From positions 25,202,477 through 25,266,476 of the forward strand of contig NC_092801.1 of assembly GCF_918797505.1 (NCBI RefSeq): 64,000 nt of DNA. Direction: 5' to 3'. The notes beneath the pieces are model-generated. The model searched no databases and was not told where the DNA came from. It saw only the letters and a program-made list of their open reading frames with translations. Positions 55,491 to 64,000 of this stretch are shown here, piece by piece. Position 1 is the stretch's first letter, and each line of letters opens with the position of its first letter. A program made the position numbers and the translations under genes. This DNA comes from Bemisia tabaci (lineage: Eukaryota; Arthropoda; Insecta; Hemiptera; Aleyrodidae).

Positions 55491-57377
55491 ATGAAAATTC
55501 ATTTTATACACTCTTTGAATTTGGATATATAACTTTTATACAAAGGGTTACATAATAATGTAAACTTTTAACTAAAAAACTTTACATCCATTACATAAAC
55601 AATGAATATTCTTTAGCTTGTGGTTATTTACGGTTTATACTTTTAAAAACAAATTTTTTATATAACTCTTCTACTAGGGCAACTCTAAACAAACTGATTC
55701 ACCAACCAAACGTAAAGCAAACAGCTTTGAATGTGCAATTTGGCAAGTATGCACGAGAAACGGTTATCGTCTTCTGCTTAAAACTTTTTACGAATTAAAA
55801 CTCCTCTTCGATAAGTTCCCTATCCGGAAAAAAAACCGGGTCGCATTGGTGTCCTCGAAAACAGACAAAATTAAGAAAGATGACTCGTCAAACACCACGA
55901 AATAAAGTTAGGGCGGATTAAAGAATGGCACGAATTGCCAGCAATTTGGAAAAGTAATAAAGAGATTTAAAAAGTTTAACCCTTAAGAATTTTTAAAACT
56001 TTCTCGTCGGGGACCGAGGGTGCCAACGAATATTCTCACCGCCTCGTCCTTTTTAATGAAAGGGGAGCATCCAACAGCCGTAGAAATATGAGCTTACTTC
56101 TGTACTTTCGTGCTAAGGCAAAACATTGTATGAGCCTCCAGGCGTTGCCAAATTCTTGGGTTTCAGATGTAATTTTGATGCAACAATGTTGCAAAATTTA
56201 CATAGTTTGACTTCAAAAAATGCCTAAAAAATAAGCCTAAGAATGTTAATTTTAAATTTATGTAACGCTATCGCTTGACTTGAGTTAATACGTGTGATGG
56301 TGATTTCCTCATATCGAGGCCTGATTTTATTTTCTCGTTAATTATCTACATTGATCCTCCCAACCAGGATCATTTTGGGCAGACTCTTTTGTTAGGTCGC
56401 TGATGTGGGGTCCGGTTCTGCCTTCTCTCGACAGCTCATCATTTTCCCGACTGAGGAACGCTGCTTTATTCCAAGGTATCAAAATTGACTCGAACGGTTC
56501 CAGTTTTTACGAAAATAATTATGACAGCGCAACTTTTGCTTAACATTCTGTTGAGTTTTTTTGTGAAATTTGGAGGAAATTAGGTGACATTGCTAGTTAA
56601 ATGTCTTTTATTTCCTTATATATATTTGACTTTATAACTCAAAACTTTAGACAAGTAACATGATAAGGAATACATATCGATACTTTTAGCACCAACTACA
56701 AAAAATGAATTGTATTATTACCTTAAACAAAAAAACATTACACGCGGTTTGAATTACAATTTGGCAACGTTGGAACTTAGTTACGTTCTTTCATTGTTAA
56801 CGCGAATTCCAGCCTCTTACTACATCACAATTTTAAATGCCATTTTTTCAAGAATTCACAATCTTAGTGAATTGTATGGTCCGAATGAAAATTTAGACCT
56901 GCAGAAAGGGAAATTCTGGAAGGAAACATTTTTTCTTTAAATTTGAAATTTGATCAGAGCTGGTAAAAGCAAGCCTCACAAGAGAGGATATTTGAAAAAG
57001 CTAAGTGATGAATATGACAATCTCACTTTTCTTCAGAGCTTATTAACAAGGATTACAGGCTTGGGTTCTCCCTTTATAAGCCTCTTTCTTGTAGATCACC
57101 GCCAGACGTAAGGGCATATTGTGCTCGGATATAATCTCTAAGTTAAAGTTAATACAAGCAATTTTCCTCATCAAAGTTTCCCAGAAGTGGGAACGTTGGA
57201 TATTTTCATTGAGCTGAGTGAAGATATAATATAATAAATTATCATGTGACAGAGGAATTGGTTGCAGTTTGTCGTAAATGGAGTAAGTTTTCAAGTGCTG
57301 AGGATCCATGGGTTACTCAAATATTTGCGAGTAGTCAATCGTTAAACGAGATCGGAATTGGGGCTTTACGGTTCGTA
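55491..57377. other. No gene seen; repeat relics
   Basis: Includes a MITE D scrap at 56107-56160 (CGTGCTAAGGCAAAACATTG) and the dispersed repeat at 56460-56800. The 76- and 88-codon frames at 56710 and 57043 are not convincing. Confidence 0.4.
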
Positions 57378-57605
57378 CACTAAAAACAAATATTGGTAGA
57401 ATTTACAATTCCCTCACGCTACACAGCGTGAAGGAATGGTAAATTCTACCAATCTTTGAGTCGATTCTGCCAGAGGAATAATTACCTGTACCAGTATATG
57501 TATAGTAACGTTTACCATTATTCTGGCAGAATCGACTCTGAATTGACGCTGTGTGAAAGACAGCGTGAAGGATAATGGTTAATTCTACCAACCTTTTTTT
57601 TAGTG
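57378..57605. mobile_element. Foldback MITE, CACTAAAAA ends, TSD TA
   Basis: CACTAAAAACAAATATTGGT is mirrored by ACCAACCTTTTTTTTAGTG, flanked by TA (57376-57377 and 57606-57607). Inside, TTGAGTCGATTCTGCCAG pairs with CTGGCAGAATCGACTC. Confidence 0.75.
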
Positions 57606-57719
57606 TATGTAACTTCCAAAAAACGACTGTTTCCCACGTAGCAGTCGCCCACCACGATAAAAGAATAGACAAACGGAACAAACACAACATGGGGGATAGA
57701 GCAAAGTAAAGGACGTCCC

Positions 57720-57910
57720 GTGATGACGGCGCGGAGATACAACTATTCGTCCATGAAGGATGTCCGTGTTGCGTCCACAAAATTGAAGGCGCCTTGGCGC
57801 GAAGCGTGTGCACTGAGCAATGCTCTACACTATGCAGCAAATGAAGTGTTGCTGAGATTCGGCAGTAAAATTTAAAGAACGAGACCCGATTACATATTTT
57901 CTACCCTCGG
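57720..57910. mobile_element. Fragment of the 48-kb foldback family
   Basis: GGCGCGGAGATACAACTATT, GAAGGATGTCCGTGTTGCGT and AATTGAAGGCGCC match the left arm near 48013-48080. Confidence 0.65.
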
Positions 57911-58633
57911 CTAGGTTGACACTCGATTTCTTATTCATGTTTTTTAGTTTGATGTCCACCGATTCTTTTTTAATTGTAGACCTATTTTTAAAGCTCGTAT
58001 ATACTAGCCCCATACAACCTGCGAGCCACGTGTTTTTAGAGAGCCTCGAGCTAATCTGACCCGGTTTTGGCATCTGACGGTTTAAATCTTTGATTTGGAA
58101 AAAAGTTCATAGACAATCCATAGAACACGTTATCTTGCATTCTGGTGGTTTATGATGACCTTGTATTAGAAAATTATTTTCATTACTATACTCAATGTTT
58201 CCTGTGTTTAACGGACCACTCTGATAAAAATATTTGTGTCTTGTCTTCCTTTTGATTCATTTTCATTCGAACTATCTAGTGGTACTAATTTTCACAATCG
58301 TAAACTGCGAGATTAGATACATTGATTAAAAATTATAAAAGCACGTATAAAACTTTGATTTAATTCGCATTAATTTTCTCGGTTTCAAAGTCTTAATCTT
58401 TAAAGACGCTTATTTACAACGCGCTGTCGGCCATATTGATTAATCTTTCATATCATAGGGTGGCAGCGGCACTTTTCTTGTTGGTCCCCTTTGTCGCCCT
58501 TTTGGGCCCTAAAAGCTACTAAAAACCCTAAAAAAAGCGATGAGTTCATACTCTCTTTTTAAAGATTCTCTACCTCCCATCACGGAAAAAAAAGAGGTAG
58601 GGGTTAAGTCCTAACTGTTGGATGATATGGACA

Positions 58634-58769
58634 TTCCCAATTAATTGTGGTAATACCCCGATTAATTGTAGTGGTATCCCAATTAATTGTGGTAGTATCC
58701 CGATAAATTAGGTTACTAACCCAAATGTTGCGGTACTACCCCAACTTGAGTTGCGGTGCTACCAAAATT
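58634..58769 (+). repeat. Tandem array, about 21-22-bp unit, six units
   Basis: Units of the form AATTAATTGTGGTAGTATCCC, increasingly diverged toward the right (AAATGTTGCGGTACTACCCC, AACTTGAGTTGCGGTGCTACC). Confidence 0.75.
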
Positions 58770-58791
58770 AATTGAAAACGTCCATATCATC

Positions 58792-58999
58792 ATCGAAAAA
58801 AAAAGGATGCTGACTTAACATTTTGCATGTATAAAAGTGTGCGACAACTCACAAAACGCTGAGTTAACCGCCACAGCAGTTACCTTTACATCTTGAAATT
58901 GCTATAATAACTGCTGTGGTGGTTACTTCAGAGTTTTGTGAGTTGTCGCACACTTTTTTACATCCAGAATGTTAAGTCAGCATCCATTTTTTTTCAGTG
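58792..58999. mobile_element. Foldback MITE with long arms
   Basis: GGATGCTGACTTAACATTTT and GTGCGACAACTCACAAAACG on the left are mirrored by AGTTTTGTGAGTTGTCGCAC and GAATGTTAAGTCAGCATCC on the right; AACTGCTGTGG pairs at the centre. Right tip TTTTTTTTCAGTG resembles the CACTGAAAAAAAA family ends. Confidence 0.75.
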
Positions 59000-59530
59000 A
59001 TCCAACAAATTTGAGTAGTAGAACAATTTTGGGGGATATAACCCCTGACACTTTTTTTCCGTAATATTAACCAAAGGTTTCTGTTGAGTTTTCTCCCTGT
59101 GCATGTAAATGCATCGATGGCACAAAACCCCGAAAATCCGATTTCCGCGATGCACTCTGGCAAAACCGCTGGACGAGGAGCGGTAGATGGGTCGCGGTGG
59201 ACAGTCCTCTGCAGGAGTTGGCACGAGCAATTGAAGCGGCCGCATTGAAAATGAAATTACGTCGTTGATTTATCGAAAGTCTTCTGGTTTTTATAAACGC
59301 GGGCAGGAGCCCACCCGGCTCACTTGGATCCTTCTCAACCCGCTCTGCAAAGCAAATTGGCAGAGTCAATATTCCCGATTCTTGTCCGCAGCGGATTCCT
59401 CCGGGAATATTTGGAGCGTTCGTGGCCGTGTAATTTTGCCAGATCTTGCAGTGATAGCAGCTTGAATGTTCTTTGGAGAAACCACTGATGACCTCGCAAT
59501 GGTGCTAGAATTTTGTAGGATTATGCTTAA

Positions 59531-59971
59531 GGTGATTCGATGGACGCCATATTTTGTGTCAGAACGGCATGCGATTTATCGCATCAATTGGTTCCATTTT
59601 TTCAGCTACTCGTCATTTTTTTCCAATTTTGAGATCGCAATTCTGTTGTCAGGAGACTAAAGCACTCGCTTACCAAATTTAACAAAGAAATTCAACGTAA
59701 TAAAGGCGTGGTTTTTTCAGAGAGAAAACATAGCATTCGATACTGATATCGAAACTGCACTCGAATGCGATATTTTCTCTCTAAAAAAAAACTCGCATTT
59801 ATTACGTTGAATTTATTTGTTAAAATTGGTAAGTGAGTGCTTTAGTCTCCTGACAACAGAAATGCGATCTCAAAATTGGAGAAAAATGACGAGTGGCTGA
59901 AACAATGGAACCAATTGATGCGATATATCGCATGCCGTTCTGACACAAAATATAGCGTCCATCGAATCAAC
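59531..59971. mobile_element. MITE B, TSD TTAA
   Basis: GGTGATTCGATGGACGCC to GCGTCCATCGAATCAAC, with TTAA at 59527-59530 and 59972-59975. Confidence 0.88.
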
Positions 59972-60202
59972 TTAACCGTAATATGACAAACTCAGATCGT
60001 ATTTTTTGTAGGTGGAATATGCAGTAAGATCATGAGATATGATAGACGCTTCGGAGCCCGTGACAAGATATACAATAAAAAACAATTTAACAAGCGGGTA
60101 ACAAGGATGAAAGTTCACAAAGAGGACCAAAACGTTTCGGCTGAAAATTCAGCCATCCTCAGTTAAATGAATAAAAAGAAAAATGGTAAAAAATCTAAAG
60201 TA

Positions 60203-60301
60203 GTACCTAACTGTACCTTTCAAATCGAGAATGTTGTTATGACAGGTGGCAGCATAGGCTGTCATAACAACATTCTCGATTTGAAAGGTACAGTCAGGTA
60301 C
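60203..60301. repeat. Nearly perfect 42-bp-arm hairpin
   Basis: The arm at 60203-60244 (contains CAAATCGAGAATGTTGTTAT) and the arm at 60260-60301 pair with one mismatch around a 15-base loop. Transcription from either strand would give a long RNA hairpin. It may be the centre of an otherwise lost foldback element. Confidence 0.8.
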
Positions 60302-60448
60302 TATTCAGGCCCGAACGTCCTTCGAGCTTCGCAACGTCCTGCCTTTGTAATTTGTATTTTAGCCTTTTCTCCGCATTTTCCTGTGTTCAATTGTCGTTTG
60401 CCTAGGCAGTTGACAAAATACCTAATTTGATTAATGCCTACGACATAT

Positions 60449-60701
60449 CGACGGTGAAACTACCAAACCACGTATCTCGTTTGCGGTGTTTAAAAATCTA
60501 CGCTCGCATTTTATTTTTTTGAGGTAGACCAAATCAATATCATTCCTTGAAATTTTCACAGAATTTTCTCCGCACGAAGAGGAAAAATCACGGAAATTTT
60601 CAAGACTAGACGTTAAGTAGTTTTTCATTTAAAAAATAAAGTATGACAGGAAGTCTGCGACGTCGCAAACCGAGATACGTGGTTTGGTAGTTTCACCGTC
60701 G
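60449..60701. mobile_element. MITE A, 253 bp
   Basis: Same length and ends as the other two copies. Flanks ATAT and ATTT are a one-mismatch 4-bp duplication. It sits between two direct copies of a Ginger-like end (TGTCGTTTGCCTAGGCA-type text at 60398 and 60750). Confidence 0.85.
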
Positions 60702-60754
60702 ATTTGTAATTTGTATTTTAGTCTCTTTTCCGCATTTTTCTGTGTTCGATTGTC

Positions 60755-60805
60755 GTTTGCCTAGGCATTTGACAAAATACCTGATTTGACTAATTGCCTT
60801 CGACA
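60755..60805. mobile_element. Ginger-like terminal fragment
   Basis: The sequence to TTCGACA at 60805 carries GCCTAGGCATTTGAC and CTGATTTGAC, matching the right end of 5428-6423 in layout. A sister copy ends at 60446 (CTACGACA). They look like solo ends created by a local duplication. Confidence 0.5.
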
Positions 60806-60807
60806 TA

Positions 60808-62628
60808 CAGGGTTATGCAAAAGTTACGCACCACTGGCCATAACTTTAGTTCTAATTATGATATCGATTTGTGGTTTGTGGCGTCCTTCTTCATATCAAG
60901 GGGGAAACTTTTTGAGGTACTTTCTAGTTCTTCACCCCCCCAGGGGGAGGGGGGGCGGGGGGCAACTCAAAAATTTCAAATAGCAACCCCCATCATGTGA
61001 TACATCGTTAGAAAGAGCATGAAAAAAGAAAATTTTTAGTGCAAACCGGAAGTCGATCTGACCCCCCTTTCAAAAGTTAGGGGGGTCCAAAGGTTATTTA
61101 GGGGGTCCGTACCTTCATTTTTTAGAGTAGCTTCGGCGGCTCTTGGACATACCATTTCTCTTTTCAAAGAGTCCTCGAATACTCTAAGTCTGATACCGAA
61201 GTCTTCATATTGCCCCCGGGCCACCACAGGCCCCCGTAGGGGGGGGGGGATGGGCCTGTTACAATGAAAAATTGCATTAAAATACGAAAAGTCACAGAAG
61301 TGCTTCAAACTTAGCATCAAATCCGAGTGGAACTTCTTGCCAATGTTAACGCAAACGCAGCCTGCGAGTTTAAAGTGAGTTTTCAAAACTTTTAGCCCCC
61401 TGCCCCCTCATTTTTGGTTGCAGAGCGGGTAAAAACCGGGAATTCACTACAAATAATGCCCGAAACTAATGTCCAACTTGAGAAGGACCCTTGAAACGTT
61501 GCGACCAGTCGGAGCATTGACATACAGGGACTGCCGCCCCCTTAAAGTACGGAAACATCCATAAAACCCTCGCTGCCCCCCTCATTTTTCGTTGCGGAGC
61601 GGGTAAAAACCGGGAAATTCGCCAGAAATGATGCCCCGGTTCTTACTAGCTCTGCAACGAAAAAAGAGGGGGGCAGCGAAGGTTTTTATGGATGATTCCA
61701 TCCTTAAAGTGCGCGGCAGTTCCTGTGTTGCAGTTCTCCGACTGGGCGCAACGTTTCAAGGGTCCGCGTCAAGTTCTGCAGAGTTTTCGGGCATCATTTC
61801 TGGCGAATTTCCCGGTTTTTACCCGCTCCGCAACGAAAAATGAGGGGGGGGGGCGAGGGTTTTATGGATGTTTCCGTACTTTAAGGGGGGGGGGTGGCAG
61901 TCCCTGTATGTCAATGCTCCGACTGGTCGCAACGTTTCAAGGGTCCTTCTCAAGTTGGACATTAGTTTCGGGCATTATTTGTAGTGAATTCCCGGTTTTT
62001 ACCCGCTCTGCAACCAAAAATGAGGGGGGCAGGGGGCTAAGAGTTTTGAAAACTCACTTTAAACTCGCAGGCTGCGTTTGCGTGAACATTGGCAAGAAGA
62101 TCCACTCGGATTTGATGCTAAGTTTGAAGCACTTCTGTGACTTTTCGTATTTTATTGCAATTTTTCATTGTAACAGGCCCATCCCCCCCCCCCCCCCTAC
62201 GGGGGCCTGTGGTGGCCCGGGGGCAATATGAAGACTTCGGTATCAGACTTAGAGTATTCGAGGACTCTTTGAAAAGAGAAATGGTATGTCCAAGAGCCGC
62301 CGAAGCTACTCTAAAAAATGAAGGTACGGACCCCCTAAATAACCTTTGGACCCCCCTAACTTTTGAAAGGGGGGTCAGATCGACTTCCGGTTTGCACTAA
62401 AAATTTTCTTTTTTCATGCTCTTTCTAACGATGTATCACATGATGGGGGTTGCCATTTGAAATTTTTGAGTTGCCTCCCGCCCCCCCTCCCCCTGGGGGG
62501 GTGAAGAACTGGAAAGTACCTCAAAAAGTTTCCCCCTTGATATGAGGAAGGACGCCACAAACCGCAAATCGATATCATAATTAGAACTAAAGTTATGGCC
62601 AGTGGTGCGTAACTTTTGAATAACCCTG
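60808..62628. mobile_element. Giant palindromic element, about 1.8 kb, TSD TA
   Basis: CAGGGTTATGCAAAAGTTAC is mirrored by GTAACTTTTGAATAACCCTG, with TA on both sides (60806-60807 and 62629-62630). Arms of about 830 bp (60808-61637 and 61788-62628) are highly similar and differ mainly in the lengths of G and C runs. The spacer holds a further diverged copy of an arm module (CAACGTTTCAAGGGTCC to CGGGCATCATTTCTGGCGAA). TA duplication and the CAGGGT ends suit a Tc1/mariner-type foldback. No transposase is encoded. Confidence 0.8.
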
Positions 62629-63117
62629 TATCTATTACGTGTAACAGACTCATTCTCGAGAAAACGCGTATTTTATTTTTGGAAATTTTCCAACGTTGGA
62701 ATGTTGATAGGTCCTTCTTGCCCAAAACGGGAGCGGCTGGCGACCGCTTTGCGGTGGGGTTCGGTTCCGGTTCGACCCGAAATCGAATAAATGGGGCTAC
62801 GGGTTGATCCAGTTGGTGCACCGCTGAAAAATAAGCGAGGGGGCGGTCTCGCACCGCAAATTATCTCCGACATAAATAATTGACCCACCGCCCGCGCGAG
62901 AGGGGCGGGGACGGGGGGCGGGATAGGAAAGGCGGTCAACCCCGCTTTTAGTGTCGTTGCGGGGTATACGTACGGCAGTCTACTGCATCCTCGCCACTGC
63001 AACTCGCTGTGGCCATTGTTGACTATTTCACAATATTACAATTATTCTCCTATGAAATTAGCAATATTTTGGTGGGAAGCAAAAACTGTTTGCATTCAGG
63101 GAGACTTTTTAGGTAAT

Positions 63118-63465
63118 GGACCACTAGACAAGGTACGAATTAAAAGATTCTGACACATGTTCCGAAACCAGAATTTCACGCAGAACACGATTTGCGCGAC
63201 GAAAATGACCGAAACCAACTCCTAACGAAGCTATTAACGTTTTTATTTCACATTGGTTACAAGGAATTTGAACTGCCCGCGCTCACAAGAAACTCAAAGC
63301 TCTACGTGGACCAAATCGCGCACTACAACGGTTGCAGCAAGCTCCTCATCCGCGTAATGTTCATTTCCCACCACATGTCGTTCAAACTATAAGCAATTTC
63401 CTATAGCTGAGCCAAAGCGTCAAGATTGAGGTTGCCACATTTTTATATCGCAGAGACTGAGGAGA
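63118..63465 (+). mobile_element. MITE F, one arm
   Basis: GGACCACTAGACAAGGTACG through GAACTGCCCGCGCTCACAAG to AGCGTCAAGATTGAGGTTGC. The mirrored second arm is missing, and short frames over it are repeat-derived. Confidence 0.7.
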
Positions 63466-64000
63466 GGCTCTCCTTACTCATGTCTTGGAAAATTTGAAAA
63501 CGCCTTCAAATGAGTGTATATGCAACACGGACAGCCACGGAACACGTATAGTTGCATCAAGGCGCCAACATACATGTCTGGTCGTGTTCGCGGTATATTT
63601 GGACAGAAAACACTCTCCGTTTACACTAGTGTTTTTAAAACTGTCTATTGTAAGTTTGTCAGATCTTGTCTAAAGATCCATCGATTCTTTTCTTTTTACC
63701 AAAAAAAAGAAAATAAAGAAAAAAAGTGTTGAAAATACTTCAAAAACGGCAACAGAGTTACTCAGTTTTTAACCAATGATCGATAAACCCGGAAATTGAA
63801 TATCACATACACAGCTATTTTGCCTTTTAGCAGTTCTCAGATCCCTGCAGATAACCTATGCATCAAACACGAAGCGTTCACCTTAAATACAATCTATCAT
63901 TCCCTCTCATTCTCATTCCACCCGTGAAATTGGGAAGTGAGGACTTCAAAAATCGATCAGACGTATTATAATTCGAGTGACAGCCCGCAGCGTCGAATTA
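63466..64000. other. No gene seen
   Basis: A GCAACACGGACAGCC motif at 63522 recalls the 48-kb foldback arm. Otherwise AT-rich unique-looking sequence to the window end. Confidence 0.35.

Noticed and set aside
61692..62231. 179-codon plus-strand frame
   Set aside because: It runs across the spacer and one arm of the giant palindrome, and repeats its own modules.

Overview
The window looks like nuclear DNA of an arthropod, most likely a hemipteran insect. The reasons are one recognisable gene, a divergent ionotropic receptor of the insect/protostome type, embedded in AT-rich, intron-like sequence packed with class II transposons, MITEs (short non-autonomous inverted-repeat elements) and tRNA-headed SINEs. 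Operons, CRISPR arrays and bacterial genes are absent. The style of the repeats reminds me of the whitefly Bemisia tabaci, but that is memory and not something proved here.

Genes. The only convincing protein-coding gene is the ionotropic receptor at 32350-34666 (minus strand), about 770 codons in one exon and broken by a single-base frameshift in a run of eight A. Weaker candidates are a cysteine-rich terminal exon (6554-6976, minus), an exon-like fragment (1993-2276, minus) and a GC-rich block followed by a splice-donor-like site (16140-17990). Transposon-derived coding remnants are the C-terminal half of a mariner transposase in two inverted copies (11798-12296 and 20378-20877) and a short cysteine-rich reading frame inside a Ginger-like element (5755-6414).

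Layout. 1-2000 holds the end of a large inverted-repeat element (here 'element L') carrying a 253-bp MITE. 5428-6423 is a Ginger-like element with an intact 4-bp target duplication. 10607-22067 is an 11.5-kb composite: two almost identical 2.2-kb copies of element L in inverted orientation, each with the same mariner insertion, flank 7 kb of other sequence. 22-31 kb and 35-47 kb are dense MITE fields with frequent nesting. 31.7-35 kb contains the receptor. 47.8-49.2 kb and 60.8-62.6 kb are large foldback elements. 54.6-55.2 kb is low-complexity AT/GA sequence.

MITE families named here for cross-reference: A (253 bp, ends CGACGGTGAAAC, 4-bp duplication), B (about 440-460 bp, ends GGTGATTCGATGG, TTAA duplication), C (about 160 bp, ends CAGTGGCGTGGCG, rich in ATCGAT), D (about 253 bp, ends CTGCCGTGCTAAGG, 4-bp duplication), E (about 400 bp, ends CACTGAAAAAAAA, TA duplication), F (about 550 bp, ends GGACCACTAGACAAGG), G (about 340 bp, ends TAGAGTCCCTTTATA, 8-bp duplication). 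Their ends and duplications imply that several transposase types (mariner, hAT, piggyBac-like, Ginger-like and unassigned ones) have acted here. Nothing suggests that these parts work together as one system; the nesting order records successive waves of transposition around one chemosensory-type gene.
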